This document shows, piece after piece, positions 38,901 to 47,549 of a stretch of 64,000 nt of DNA (position 1 is the stretch's first letter; every line of letters begins with the position of its first letter). Source of the stretch: Edwardsiella anguillarum ET080813. GTDB taxonomy: Bacteria > Pseudomonadota > Gammaproteobacteria > Enterobacterales > Enterobacteriaceae. The position numbers and the translations under genes are program-made. The notes below the pieces were generated by a model. The model was given only the letters and a program-made list of their open reading frames with translations, ran no database searches and was not told the origin of the DNA. The stretch is from assembly GCF_000264765.2 (NCBI RefSeq), contig NZ_CP006665.1, positions 1 through 64,000 on the forward strand. The letters are read 5' to 3'.

Positions 38901-39499
38901 TTGAGGCTACCAAACAGAGTGATGAGGCGGTTAGACAAGAGTTTGGCAATGCTGGGGGAGCTGTAGTTGGAATGGCAAAACTTGGGCGTAATATCGTAGG
39001 TGCAGCAGCAAGTGGCTATAGCGCAGCCAAGGAATGGTTAACTGGAGAGTCTGATTTATCAGCCGCAGCAAAAGGAATGAGTATGGAAGAAAGAGGAGCA
39101 TTTTATGCAGCCGCTTTCAAATCAGCCTCAGAAGCTGGAGGGGCATCAGCCCAGCAGTTTATGACGCAATATGGAGCTGAATTCAAAGATACTATGCGAT
39201 CCATAGCGCAGGATCGCTATGGCCTAACACCGACTCAGGCCGCCGTCTATGCAGAGTCATACGATACTGATAAAGACAGAATGGCCCAGGCAGTACAAAA
39301 CCTAAAAATGGAGTATGCCGAACGTAACCCCGATGGCTCCCCAATGATGCAAGGAGGTCGTCCAGTTCTATCAGAACACTCTGAGGAGTTTACTGATAAG
39401 TTGGTTAATGCCTTACAAAACTCGACTGATGCTGGAGACCGATCCGGTAGTTACCTAACACCTATACGTGGTTATAACATCTCAAATCAAAGATTCTGA
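35948..39499 (+). CDS. traG: Conjugative transfer / mating-pair stabilization protein TraG
   Basis: 1183 residues. The N-terminal 470 form the TraG_N membrane domain with segments around residues 35-65, 85-110, 345-375 (YAITPIIAFIIVMGSFGLQL) and 400-455. The remainder is a long Ser/Gln/Ala-rich periplasmic domain with coiled-coil character. In F and SXT/IncC-type systems TraG acts in pilus assembly and mating-pair stabilization and is the recognition partner of the entry-exclusion protein Eex. Its length is close to that of IncA/C-type TraG. The convergent small membrane-protein gene at 39535-39930 fits the position of eex. Confidence 0.93.
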   Translation: MGQFSIYSIGDSAFLEQILIAVSMITDTGDFERMVSIGLLLGILMICIQSVFQGAKQINFQQILVGWILYACFFGPTTTVTIEDAYTGQVRVVANVPIGVGFAGGVISNVGYTITHLFETGYGVIVPNITENHFSETLKLLNDTRRRAYDAGVLAALNRASGGGYVDIRRSWNNYIRECTLTKIDLNITSLEDIMTLPIDAALRFESKLYGTRLYLSPAIPDGVDYSCTDGWVALSAATANLNSPFVINTLNSILGIDTSTGNTALSKLTNSLEALGATTTSSLEYLKTAILEPLYNEAASGRYQDLQDYSSALMINQAIQQRNTQWAAEQTMFMTVVRPMLTFFEGFIYAITPIIAFIIVMGSFGLQLAGKYVQTILWIQLWMPVLSIINLFVHTAASNSMASLSASGLNSMYALSKTGDELQHWIATGGMLAAATPVISLFIVTGSTYAFTSLASRINGADHVDEKMQTPDLLKQGSVMESQPAYKHNQFSGVMASGAEGMIGKLSIGSTLSSGVSSAQALQTQKSEAFQSTLSRGLSDGVSQDQAYSRLSNIGRSIASQNTSQSQLVNQQTKSFMDKFQVNDSHADAVRGIVAAQASGSIDAVQAAKMLMPLAGKAASVASGGSPVSLKGGVTGASESSSQDGTTYSADSISQYMKGMNFSQADSQSLTNQLAQSFSRSGGESFKHTWGDTLSKNLSSSASELVSASNTYTTMSQLQNQMGSMTNTDFKALGGAVSKDPAAMGQLNSYFRNAAPQAVRDEAASLQQRYQSDAYGMNHDVAQAAARLTAMTNSRNYEPGKETGGYMAALQAINTASGRNNSYEGDAYGNQGIQGPHSSGVTGEVQTAIGNGPNLAPGFREQTSTIANTNPESEASQLPSNSHLVQDNNAAGTSRMNTHAQQQEQEFSAPYQQRAQNNLINSLPKMSMSASGWGAWDNSSDWLNRKAEQAGGALVTGGKAGVDTFNQAMGQLRSMTPEQRDKFIEATKQSDEAVRQEFGNAGGAVVGMAKLGRNIVGAAASGYSAAKEWLTGESDLSAAAKGMSMEERGAFYAAAFKSASEAGGASAQQFMTQYGAEFKDTMRSIAQDRYGLTPTQAAVYAESYDTDKDRMAQAVQNLKMEYAERNPDGSPMMQGGRPVLSEHSEEFTDKLVNALQNSTDAGDRSGSYLTPIRGYNISNQRF

Positions 39500-39509
39500 T
39501 CAGAAGACT

Positions 39510-39535
39510 GGAAGTGGGAAGGTCTTCCCACTTCC
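39510..39535. terminator. Hairpin between convergent traG and candidate eex
   Basis: Perfect 11-bp inverted repeat GGAAGTGGGAA/TTCCCACTTCC with a 4-nt spacer, 11 bp after the traG stop and touching the end of the opposing gene. T-tracts are short; a bidirectional transcription stop is likely. Confidence 0.7.
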
Positions 39536-39930
39536 TAATCATCACCGATACCGACTCCTCCATGTAAACCAAAGCGACTTCTCGTTGAGATGTCAGTAGA
39601 TAGCGCATACAAGTCCTCATCATCTTCACGTGATGAGGGCTGTTTGGTGTACTCCGCTTTTGTGCGTAGGAGCTTTCTAATAAACAGAAAGACCAAAAAG
39701 GCACATAGAATACCAATAGCAACTTGCCATTGAAGATAGGTAATCCCTAGCCAAAAAAGCCCCGCAGCCCACTTACTTTTATGCACAAAGAGCAGAAAAC
39801 GTCCCCCCCAGAATATCACTGGGATCATCATTATGATCACCCCCCAACGGGTGTCTCCCATCATCACAATACCAAGCGGGATCATAAACGCGAGAAGCAT
39901 ATTCAGGGAAACAGTGGTGATTAACTTCAT
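39535..39930 (-). CDS. Small inner-membrane protein, candidate entry-exclusion (Eex) protein
   Basis: 131 residues with three or so hydrophobic segments (MKLITTVSLNMLLAFMIPLG, then WGVIIMMIPVIFWGG and YLQWQVAIGILCAFLVFLFI) and an acidic, disordered cytoplasmic tail with EDDEDLYALS. The ATG at 39930 follows AGGAGGG; the upstream in-frame codon at 39960 adds ten charged residues. It is convergent with traG, the location of eex in SXT/R391 and IncA/C elements, where Eex blocks redundant transfer by recognising TraG. Function inferred from topology, size and location, not from a sequence motif. Confidence 0.55.
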   Translation of the reverse strand: MKLITTVSLNMLLAFMIPLGIVMMGDTRWGVIIMMIPVIFWGGRFLLFVHKSKWAAGLFWLGITYLQWQVAIGILCAFLVFLFIRKLLRTKAEYTKQPSSREDDEDLYALSTDISTRSRFGLHGGVGIGDD

Positions 39931-40903
39931 AATGCCCTCCTTTTTGTTTAAGTTTAACACAGCATCAAAAAATGCAACTATGAATAGGGCAAAGAATTAC
40001 AAGGGAAGTCACTAGCTAGAGACATTTCAAGTACCATCAAAACTGTTTCACATGTGAAACTCTTCCCCATTATCCGAAGCTGTCACTTCTTAACAAAGCA
40101 TTACATAGAATTACACTGTTGAACATGTCAACCAAATCGAATACACTAGAAACCAAGTCATAGTTTGCGCTTTGACTCCATTCTGCAAGTCGATGCAGAG
40201 TCATTTTCTGATCAAATCCTTCAACCATAAGCTCAGCATTTTGCTTTGGTTCCAGCCTGCAAAGATGCCTTCAACTGGCCTCTTTCCTGTACTTCTGATT
40301 CATTAATAACTTCCACTATAGATGGACGATTTGTATTTCCCCACCATCTACATAATCAGGCCTGATCGTGCATCATCCACATCAGCCCCTTTCTGTATCA
40401 CATAACTACACCTAATATTTCACAATTATTACAGCTAGAAATTGCTTGAAGAAGCCACATCTAGCAAACCATAGACGTAAGCCGAACATTTCCATAAACG
40501 GACGAACAATAAGTCAAATTAATGGCTTTAACGGCTACTTATTCCAACTGCAAAAGAACTTCATTTTTTGCACTTGATTACTATCAACTAAGTAAATCAC
40601 AAACCCCTATTTTACTGATAGTAATTACACAATTCCTGTATTTCACATCTATCTTATTGATTAATAAAACATTGCAGGATTGTTCTACCGTAACATAGTT
40701 AATTCCATGTTTTTAAAGAATTTATTCTATTGACAGCATCATATTATGGACTTATAAATGTAAAAATATGTCATTTTATGACAATCATAGATCTCTAAAA
40801 GAGACGCAAAAAAACTTCACTTTTTAGCACCAGAAACCACCTTTCACACCTGGACAGGTGTGCTGTTTTTGATTTTTCAGTTACGAAAAAGGAGTCATCA
40901 GAG
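39931..40903. other. Long AT-rich intergenic region upstream of the ner-like operon
   Basis: 973 bp without a credible gene. It contains GTTTCACATGTGAAAC at 40045-40060 (copy of the plasmid-wide palindrome), 115 bp upstream of the candidate eex start, and an AT-rich tract 40540-40800. An inverted repeat CACACCTGGACAGGTGTG (40845-40862) lies 42 bp before the ner-like start, a likely operator or attenuator. Could hold an untranslated RNA or long regulatory leader. Confidence 0.55.
40845..40862. promoter_or_regulatory. Inverted repeat before the Ner-like regulator
   Basis: CACACCTGGACAGGTGTG: 7-bp arms with a 4-bp centre, followed by CTGTTTTT. Position 42-59 bp before the ATG suggests an operator for autoregulation or a transcription attenuator. 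Confidence 0.5.
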
Positions 40904-41170
40904 ATGAGTAATACCTTGGTTGGTGAGCTTCCAAGTGACCCAAACGAAAAGCGAGAGTGGATAAAGTACAACCTAAAAATTAATGGGATGACTTTGGCGT
41001 CCCTGGCAAGGCAACACCAAACATCTCGCCAAGTGTTATCAAGAGCTCTCTATAAGCAAAACCCTAGATGGGAGCACGAAATAGCCAAAGCATTGGGTAC
41101 AAAACCGACACAGCTATGGCCTGAACGATATGACGTACAAAATGGTATGCCAAAGAAGGAGACAACCTGA
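40904..41170 (+). CDS. Ner-like DNA-binding transcriptional regulator
   Basis: 88 residues. The segment LKINGMTLASLARQHQTSRQ and then VLSRALYKQNPRWEHEIAKALGTKPTQLWPERY matches the Ner/Nlp helix-turn-helix family of Mu-like phages (the closing LWPERY motif is characteristic). ATG preceded by AAGGAG. Its TGA overlaps the ATG of the next gene by one base, so the pair is probably one transcript together with the flhDC-like genes. Probably a repressor governing the activator operon; inferred from position. Confidence 0.88.
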   Translation: MSNTLVGELPSDPNEKREWIKYNLKINGMTLASLARQHQTSRQVLSRALYKQNPRWEHEIAKALGTKPTQLWPERYDVQNGMPKKETT

Positions 41171-41703
41171 TGAATACAAAAATAAAATCACTGGTTCTTT
41201 CTCTGCTTTTTTTGTCATCAGCTACAAATGCTATTGACTTACAAGGAACCATTTTTGACAAGGCAGCTAAAAAATATGGGATAGATCCACTCATTATCTA
41301 CTCAGTTTCGTTAGCTGAGTCAGCCTCAGGGCGAGGGAATGACTCTATTAGCCCGTGGCCGTGGACGCTCCGAGTTCCGGATGCTCCCTATTACGAAAAG
41401 TCGGAAGAAAAAGCTAAAGAGAGACTCGTAGAGCTAATCCGTCTTTATGGGGGCCGTATTGATGTCGGTTTCATGCAAGTAAATCTGCGTTGGAATGGGC
41501 ATAGAGTTTCCTCCCCTACAGACCTTCTGAATCCAGAAACAAATGTAATGATCGGAAGTGAGGTGCTCTCCGAAGCAATAAAATCATCACCAAGTGATTT
41601 GGAGCTTGGTATCGGGCGATATCACTCCTGGAACGATGAGGCTAGAGCTCGAAACTACGGCAGTCGAATACTGGCTATCTACCGTAACCTTCGTGATCTG
41701 TAA
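41170..41703 (+). CDS. Lytic transglycosylase (SLT family)
   Basis: 177 residues: signal peptide (SLVLSLLFLSSATNAID), then an SLT/goose-lysozyme-type domain. Catalytic Glu lies in YSVSLAESASGRG (about residue 47); the GFMQVNLRWNG and GIGRYHSWND motifs follow in the expected order. It cuts peptidoglycan to let the transfer apparatus through. It shares the one-base stop/start overlap with the ner-like gene. A small transglycosylase beside the activator pair is also known from IncA/C plasmids. Confidence 0.9.
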   Translation: MNTKIKSLVLSLLFLSSATNAIDLQGTIFDKAAKKYGIDPLIIYSVSLAESASGRGNDSISPWPWTLRVPDAPYYEKSEEKAKERLVELIRLYGGRIDVGFMQVNLRWNGHRVSSPTDLLNPETNVMIGSEVLSEAIKSSPSDLELGIGRYHSWNDEARARNYGSRILAIYRNLRDL

Positions 41704-41713
41704 GGAGGATATC

Positions 41714-42322
41714 GTGGAACTTCTAGAGCAGAATATCATCGAGGCCTCTGCATTCAAGGCTGTACAAGTTACAGAGCAAGAAGTAGATAGAAATGTCTAC
41801 GAGTTCGATATGAACTTGTGGAGTTTGCTATGTACTTTAGCAAAAGAAAACCCAGTGGAGGCGGCAACTCAGTTCTGCATCGGGATGGATATTGCTGAAC
41901 GGCTTGCTCAGGCTACTCATAGCCAAATATGTGCTCTAGCATCTGGTGTAGTCTTATCTTTTAGATTAGAGACCCCCGAGCACATTCTCATTACTAGGTT
42001 AAATGAAGACTACGATCCAATGGTTTTCATTAACCAGAGAGTTGATGAGTTTGATGCAGCTTACTGGTTGCTATTTAACCGCATTGCAATTCAAGATATA
42101 GGCTTAGCAAAAGAGGTATTTGGAGTCTCCAACGAGCTTGCCGAACTAGTTGCTAAAGCAACAGATAGCCAACTACGTCATATGTCTGGCACAACATTGA
42201 CCCACTTCACGCTTCGATTCTCCCCTACCATCATTGGCGAGATACTGGATCAGAACCGTGAGGACCTCACTCAACCTGTACTCAAGAAATTGCAACAATC
42301 TCTAAAAGGGAAAGGGAGATGA
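41714..42322 (+). CDS. FlhD-like transcriptional activator subunit (AcaD/SetD type)
   Basis: 202 residues from a GTG at 41714 that has AAGGAGG 7 nt upstream; the open frame extends back to 41594 inside the transglycosylase gene but without a ribosome site. The sequence has two FlhD-like helical modules (MNLWSLLCTLAKENPVEAAT then FCIGMDIAERLAQATHSQIC; and FDAAYWLLFNRIAIQDIGLA then ATDSQLRHMSGTTLTHFTLR). It overlaps the FlhC-like gene by 4 bp. The order matches setDC of SXT and acaDC of IncA/C plasmids, master activators of transfer genes. Recognised from motif pattern and context. Confidence 0.78.
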   Translation: MELLEQNIIEASAFKAVQVTEQEVDRNVYEFDMNLWSLLCTLAKENPVEAATQFCIGMDIAERLAQATHSQICALASGVVLSFRLETPEHILITRLNEDYDPMVFINQRVDEFDAAYWLLFNRIAIQDIGLAKEVFGVSNELAELVAKATDSQLRHMSGTTLTHFTLRFSPTIIGEILDQNREDLTQPVLKKLQQSLKGKGR

Positions 42323-42894
42323 TGAATATTGGCTCCTCAAGCATTTTAGGGCGCTGGGTCAAAGCAAGAAACATGGCTCTATCTGGTTACATTTCAAAAA
42401 TAATCACTATTGAAACGGGGTTAACCTATAAGCAAGTAAGAAGACTTTGCAAGGATCTTGAGCGAGATGGTTTCTCTATCGAGAGGAAATCGAGAGCTGT
42501 CCGAGGTGGAGCAACCATCATTCAAAGCAATAATGACAAAATACAAGCATCAATATTAATGCAGCTATATTGTAACATTGGTACAATTGCCATTGTTACT
42601 CGCTCCATAGAAATTGCAGCTTTGGATAAAGCTTTTCGTATTTATCATGCTATACGTGCCGAGGTCCCTGGCATGAAAGGAGCTAAATGGACTCCATTAG
42701 ATATTACCGATGCCTGGTGTCTAGCATCTGAATTGCGAAGTGGGGAGGGTATGTTAGAAGAGTGTAACAAGTGCAAATGCACCTACTACACATCCGTTAA
42801 TCAGCGAACAAGCGTTGACTGTCCATTCTGTAAGGAATCAACAAAGAGTGCTGACATTAACAAAAGTATTATTCTAGAGAAGGAGTGTGCTTGA
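42319..42894 (+). CDS. FlhC-like transcriptional activator subunit (AcaC/SetC type)
   Basis: 191 residues. An N-terminal helical part (ISKIITIETGLTYKQVRRLC) is followed by the C-terminal zinc-site cysteines of FlhC: ECNKCKCTYY then VDCPFCKE (Cys4). The upstream ITDAWCLASELRSGEGM corresponds to the DNA-contact region. It forms the activator complex with the FlhD-like partner, overlaps its stop by ATGA, and has two consecutive ATGs at 42319 and 42322. Followed by a bidirectional terminator. Likely targets are tra promoters, perhaps through GCCCAAAATGGGC boxes. Confidence 0.83.
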   Translation: MMNIGSSSILGRWVKARNMALSGYISKIITIETGLTYKQVRRLCKDLERDGFSIERKSRAVRGGATIIQSNNDKIQASILMQLYCNIGTIAIVTRSIEIAALDKAFRIYHAIRAEVPGMKGAKWTPLDITDAWCLASELRSGEGMLEECNKCKCTYYTSVNQRTSVDCPFCKESTKSADINKSIILEKECA

Positions 42895-42920
42895 TTATAA
42901 ATTCAGCACCACTGATAAAT

Positions 42921-42948
42921 TAAGCGCCAAAATAAAATTTGGCGCTTA
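42921..42948. terminator. Bidirectional terminator
   Basis: Perfect 11-bp stem TAAGCGCCAAA/TTTGGCGCTTA with a 6-nt AT loop, T-rich on both sides. It separates the convergent flhC-like (+) and hns-like (-) genes. Confidence 0.9.
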
Positions 42949-42951
42949 ATT

Positions 42952-43377
42952 TTATTTTGACTTGGCGTTATGAATACGAAACCTTTCTAACTCAATATCT
43001 GTCAATCCTTTAAAGGCTTCTGGGCGGCGGCCATAGCCGCTCCATGTGATGCCATCCTTGACGTACTTTGCATTAGAACCCTCTGATTTTGATGTAAAAA
43101 CCTCACTTAAAAATTCTATATCAACACCAGAGGAAATCATGTCATTCATGATTTTTTCAGCACGACTCCGCCTTTCTTTCTCATCCTCTTCACGTCTCTT
43201 GCACTCCACTTCCAGCTCATCACAAACGCCTTGCATTCTCTCTATAATTTCTCGAACTTCGCTTACAGGTAGCCCTTTGAATAGGGTGCGTATACGATGC
43301 TTTCTTTTGAGTTCAGCGATAACTAACTCTCTTCGCTCCCCCACAGATAATTGAGAAATAACCCCAGAGTCTTTCAT
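42952..43377 (-). CDS. H-NS-like nucleoid-associated protein
   Basis: 141 residues: an N-terminal coiled-coil oligomerization region (about residues 35-85, EVREIIERMQGVCDELEVEC) and a C-terminal H-NS DNA-binding domain, YVKDGITWSGYGRRPEAFKG, which corresponds to the TWTGQGRTP loop that reads AT-rich minor grooves. Plasmid H-NS homologues silence horizontally acquired AT-rich genes and lower fitness cost. Its ATG directly follows the TAA of the ParR-like gene (TAAATG), so it is the third gene of the parM-parR operon. That operon is interrupted upstream, which may reduce its expression. Confidence 0.85.
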   Translation of the reverse strand: MKDSGVISQLSVGERRELVIAELKRKHRIRTLFKGLPVSEVREIIERMQGVCDELEVECKRREEDEKERRSRAEKIMNDMISSGVDIEFLSEVFTSKSEGSNAKYVKDGITWSGYGRRPEAFKGLTDIELERFRIHNAKSK

Positions 43378-43665
43378 TTATACAGAGCCCATCAGTTTAT
43401 TTTTTAACGAACCGCGCTGAGAGCTTAACTTTTTATCATCCTGTGCAATCTCAGGCTGCTGCACAGTTGAGCTCGGCTGTCCGTGTCCCAAGGGGACCAT
43501 ATTGCCAGAAAGTCGGAGAGAATAAAGCCCCAACAATGCAAGAGCGCGTAGCCTATCACTACGCGTTTTATGCTGCATCTGGGACAGCTCATGATAGAGC
43601 TCCGGGAACGATTGTTCGGATATATTCAAATTCGATATTTTTCCATCCCATTTGCCATCACTCAC
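43378..43665 (-). CDS. parR: ParR-like partition DNA-binding protein
   Basis: 95 residues. The first half (KISNLNISEQSFPELYHELS, then KTRSDRLRALALLGLYSL) has the pattern of a ribbon-helix-helix protein: a short strand followed by two helices. The C-terminal third is polar and disordered, ending KNKLMGSV, like the ParM-contacting tail of ParR proteins. It follows the actin-like gene by 16 bp and precedes the hns-like gene without a gap. Identification rests mainly on operon position. Confidence 0.65.
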   Translation of the reverse strand: MSDGKWDGKISNLNISEQSFPELYHELSQMQHKTRSDRLRALALLGLYSLRLSGNMVPLGHGQPSSTVQQPEIAQDDKKLSSQRGSLKNKLMGSV

Positions 43666-43681
43666 CGCAACCCCCTATACA

Positions 43682-44538
43682 TCAGCCACAAAACCAGAAA
43701 CCTCTCGCATTTGCTGCAACCGAGTCATCTGGCAAGATGATCCGGCTCTTAGGAAAAAGCTCCTTCGCAGCCTCTCTGTATGCCTCCGCACCCCCACCAG
43801 CTAAAAGCACTACGTCAGCATCCATCCCATCCTCTCGCATAGACGAACGCATTGGAATGAGAGCACTCTGAGCTACCTGGATAGAGGCTTTCTTGAAATA
43901 ATCCGTGATTGATACTTTCTCACCATACAAAAAAATCTCCTGCTTACCCGCTCGGATAGCCTTCTCGATTTTCTCAATGCCTGGAGCCCCACCATGATCT
44001 GCACGAATCAAAAGATTAGTCTCCTGTAACAGGACTGACATAGCCTTGAGACTTGTACCCGACGAGTGATAGCGAACTTCTCCCTCTTCAAGCGCCACCC
44101 AATCAACAGAGAAAAAACCAGGGTCAATAACAATGGTTTTACCCCCTTGAATGATTTCAAGTAGCTCTTCATCCGAGGTTGAGTTAACCACATCCATATA
44201 AGCTCCCGCTGGCTGTGGAACAACGATCACAGATTTCACTGCAACGCTCCGCTTAGGAGTGATCTGATGTACCCCTTCCAATCTTACTTTTAGCGCATCT
44301 CGCAGCTCAGCTTTCATGTACTGATCAACCGGAAGCCCTGTCACTAAAACATCAATCTCCTTCTGCTCAGATAGCAGGAGAGCCGCATAAAATAAGGCCC
44401 GATATGGGTTAGTAGAAGGATAGTCACTATGTAACTCACGTTCCCATCCTTGTAGCCGTTCTGGTTCAACACCGGCAACCCATTGCTCATTATCAATCAT
44501 GACTTGAATGCAGCTATCCGTTGCTGCTCCTCCAATTA
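43682..44538 (-). pseudogene. parM: Actin-like partition protein ParM/StbA, 3' part (split by transposon)
   Basis: Encodes about 285 C-terminal residues of an actin-fold partition ATPase. Visible nucleotide-site elements are TIVIDPGFFSVDWVALEEGE (phosphate 2 loop, DxG-like) and DVVLLAGGGAEAYREAAKEL (adenosine motif GGG). Joined across the transposon with 51440-51577, and counting the AATTA duplication once, the frame continues without change (...LMPQQLIG|GATDSCIQVM...) to give 329 residues, close to R1 ParM (320). The split separates the promoter and phosphate 1 loop from the rest, so no functional filament protein is expected. Confidence 0.88.
44534..44538. repeat. Target-site duplication, left copy
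   Basis: AATTA immediately before the left terminal repeat at 44539; the same five bases follow the right repeat at 51440-51444. Five-bp duplication is typical of Tn3-family transposition and shows a direct insertion. Confidence 0.95.
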
Positions 44539-44561
44539 GGGGTCAGTTTGGATATCGAAAA

Positions 44562-47549
44562 TTATTGTACGTTAAGGTTATTTTTTGACCTGCCTAATTT
44601 AGCTGGCCTCAGCCGACGAAACTTACCGGCTGACGGTATCCGGTTGCTTTTCCATATATAATCGCCTGTCAGATTGATGTGTTCCCAGCCTAGCGGGGAC
44701 AAATGCGACAGCAGTTGCTCGTTGATCTTCACTCCCTTACGCTTCAGAGCATCGACAGCTCTTTCCATATAGACGGTATTCCACAGGGATATGGCAGCTG
44801 TCAGGAGCGTCAGTCCACTGGCGCGATAGCTCTGATTTTCCGGTTTTCGGTCCCTGATTTCTCCCAGCCGGTGCATAAATACCGCTCGCGCCAGCGCGTT
44901 ACGGGCTTCACCTTTATTCAGCCCCGCCTGTACCCGCCGACGCAGTGCAGGATCGCGGAACCAGTCGAGCATAAACAGAGTTCGTTCAATACGGCCAATT
45001 TCTCTCAGTGCTTTGGCCAGCCCGTTTTGCTTGGGGTAGCTGGCAAGCTTTTTCAGCATCAGGGATGCCGTCACGGTTCCCTGCTTTATCGAGGTTGCCA
45101 GACGCAGCACTTCACGCCAGTGAATATCGATCTCTTTCAGATTCAGGCTGGTTGTTGATATCAGTGACTGAAGCGCCGGGTACTGGCCTGCTTTCCCTTT
45201 GATAAATAGCTTCTTGTCGTGGAGATCCCTGATTCGCGGACAGAACGCAAATCCCAGCAGATGCATCAGGGCAAAGACATGATCGGTGAAACCCGCTGTA
45301 TCGGTGTAATGCTCCCTGATTTCCAGGTCGCTTTCGTGGTACAGCAAGCCATCGAGCACATGGGTTGAATCTCTGACCCGACTGATTATGCAGGTGTAAA
45401 ACGGGCTGTATTGATCCGAAATATGGGTATAAAACTGACGTCCGGGCTCCTGCCCGTATTTCGGGTTAACCTGCCCTGCGTAGCGGCCTGATCTGCCTGT
45501 TCTGAAATTCTGTCCATCTGATGATGATGTTGTCCCGTCTCCCCAGAATGCCGCCAGCGGCCTTTTCCCCTGCGCGTTTACCAGCTCTGCAAGGGCTGCT
45601 GAATAGGTTTCGTCGCGGATGTACCATGCCTGAATATCTTCGAGTGATGATTTGGTGCTACCGGGGCAGGCTTCCGCCATTTTGGTCAGGCCAAGATTGA
45701 TGCCATCCGCAAGAATGGTGGTGAGAAGCAGGCGGATATCGGGACGGGTAATGTCAGTTTTTATATGCGAAAAATGTCGGGTAAACGTCGTCCAGCTGTT
45801 TACCTCATCGAGAATTTCCGTGATTTTAGGGCGCGGTAGCATGCTGTAAACCAGCTCTGCCAGCGGTGAAACCTGCACCGGAACGCTGTTATCCAGCGGA
45901 GAGACTTTTACGCCCCTGTAAGATATTTCCACATCGGGCAGTTCACCAAGGGCAGCCATGGCATTGACCTCTTCAAGCCTGGACTGAAGCAGGGTCATAC
46001 GGCTGGTAATGTACTCATGATAATCAGCAGATACGGGAAGTGGCAGCGCCGGTGTGAGTTTGTCAAAGTCCTTTTCGGGAATGAGGTAATCATCAAAATT
46101 TTTGTAGCGGCGTGAGCCTTTAACCCAGATGTCCCCGGAACGCAACGCCCCCTTAAGCTCGCTGAGCGCACAAAATTCATAGTACTGCCGGTCAATACCC
46201 GCAGGTGTAATTACCACCTTGCGCCAACTTTCTGGGACAAACTCAAGCGGCGCGGTGGCCGGAACTTTACGTGACTGCTTCCGGTACATATCCTTGATCA
46301 CAACCAGCGCATCAGCCAGAGGTTGCGCTGCCGGAGTTGCGATTAACTGTAAAGCTGACAACATGCGCGGGGCATATTTCCGTAATGTGCTGTATTTCTC
46401 GGTAATAATATGCAGCGGGTCAAAATTATTTTTTCTGGCGAGATGGCGTGTTTCCTCCAGACTGGCGACAAATTCAGGCCATGGGAGTATGTTTTCTATT
46501 GCGAGCCATGGATCTCCCCCGGAATCACGGGCATCAGACAGCGCCTGACCGACATTGATGTACTGCCTCAGTTTTGACTGGATCAGCTTTCCGGTCTGCT
46601 GAAGGCGCTCAGCCTGTGTTCTTTTGGCTTTGCTGAAAAGGCTGTTCAGCATTCGCTCATGCAACTCAATCACTTCGTCTGTCAGTGTGGCTCTGGCTTC
46701 TTCCAGCACGCACACCAGGATCGCATGACGCCGGGCTGCTGAAAATCGGGTCAAATCCCGGCTGCTCATCTTTCGGCCTTCCCGCGCCAGTTTCAGCAAC
46801 CGGTTCTGGTGAATGGTACGATCTATACCTTCCGGTAATGCCAGCGATTCAATGCTACTGAGCCGATCAAGGTGTTGCAGCACGTTCTTACCATTGATTT
46901 TACCCGGAGGTTGCAGAAGCCATGTCAGCCTGGAAGACTGATTATCCGATGACTCAAGTAAACAATCCAGAGCATCCCTGTGAGCCGGAGTTAACGGGGC
47001 ATTCAGGGTCTGAAACACGATTTTATCGCCGCCTGCCATGGCCTCAGCACAGGAACGCTCCACGACATCAATCGAGGGGATTATCACGTTGTTCTGCCGG
47101 AGCCAGACCAGTAGTTCTTCGGCCAGGAGAATACCTTTATCGGTGCGCGTCGCCATCGGCAGCAGGTGTGTAATACAGTCCTGCTGTATTTTGCCGGTGA
47201 ACGCTTTTAAGCCAAGATAGCGGTACAGTTCGGTTAAATGTTCGCGTCGCGTGGTTTCCCTGCCGGAAAGGTAAGCTGGCCAGAGATCCCCGGTAAGTTT
47301 TAGCCTGCTGGCGATATGCTTCAGCAGCGCATCAGAGGGAGGGATTTTTTTATCCGGGGTAAAGCCGACATTTTTCAGATAGCAAAGAAGGACGGCAAAA
47401 CCAAAACGGCTGGCAGGTTTACGGTGGGCACTGATAAGTGCCAGATCATGTTCACTGAAATACGCCATCCGGGTCAGCGTTAACTCTTCGTCCGGTAATG
47501 CCAGTAATGATTCTCTTTCCGACAGAGAAAGAATCTGCCTCCTTGCCAT
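44562..47549 (-). CDS. tnpA: Tn3-family transposase of the frm transposon
   Basis: 995-residue transposase related to, but clearly distinct from, the Tn21-type protein at 23827. DDE landmarks: [38 protein letters not shown] and [20 protein letters not shown]. Start ATG at 47549 with the family N terminus ([20 protein letters not shown]). The stop lies within the terminal repeat. Divergent from tnpR across the res region. Codon use and GC (near 50 percent) are enterobacterial rather than the high-GC Tn21 type. Confidence 0.95.
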   Translation of the reverse strand: MARRQILSLSERESLLALPDEELTLTRMAYFSEHDLALISAHRKPASRFGFAVLLCYLKNVGFTPDKKIPPSDALLKHIASRLKLTGDLWPAYLSGRETTRREHLTELYRYLGLKAFTGKIQQDCITHLLPMATRTDKGILLAEELLVWLRQNNVIIPSIDVVERSCAEAMAGGDKIVFQTLNAPLTPAHRDALDCLLESSDNQSSRLTWLLQPPGKINGKNVLQHLDRLSSIESLALPEGIDRTIHQNRLLKLAREGRKMSSRDLTRFSAARRHAILVCVLEEARATLTDEVIELHERMLNSLFSKAKRTQAERLQQTGKLIQSKLRQYINVGQALSDARDSGGDPWLAIENILPWPEFVASLEETRHLARKNNFDPLHIITEKYSTLRKYAPRMLSALQLIATPAAQPLADALVVIKDMYRKQSRKVPATAPLEFVPESWRKVVITPAGIDRQYYEFCALSELKGALRSGDIWVKGSRRYKNFDDYLIPEKDFDKLTPALPLPVSADYHEYITSRMTLLQSRLEEVNAMAALGELPDVEISYRGVKVSPLDNSVPVQVSPLAELVYSMLPRPKITEILDEVNSWTTFTRHFSHIKTDITRPDIRLLLTTILADGINLGLTKMAEACPGSTKSSLEDIQAWYIRDETYSAALAELVNAQGKRPLAAFWGDGTTSSSDGQNFRTGRSGRYAGQVNPKYGQEPGRQFYTHISDQYSPFYTCIISRVRDSTHVLDGLLYHESDLEIREHYTDTAGFTDHVFALMHLLGFAFCPRIRDLHDKKLFIKGKAGQYPALQSLISTTSLNLKEIDIHWREVLRLATSIKQGTVTASLMLKKLASYPKQNGLAKALREIGRIERTLFMLDWFRDPALRRRVQAGLNKGEARNALARAVFMHRLGEIRDRKPENQSYRASGLTLLTAAISLWNTVYMERAVDALKRKGVKINEQLLSHLSPLGWEHINLTGDYIWKSNRIPSAGKFRRLRPAKLGRSKNNLNVQ

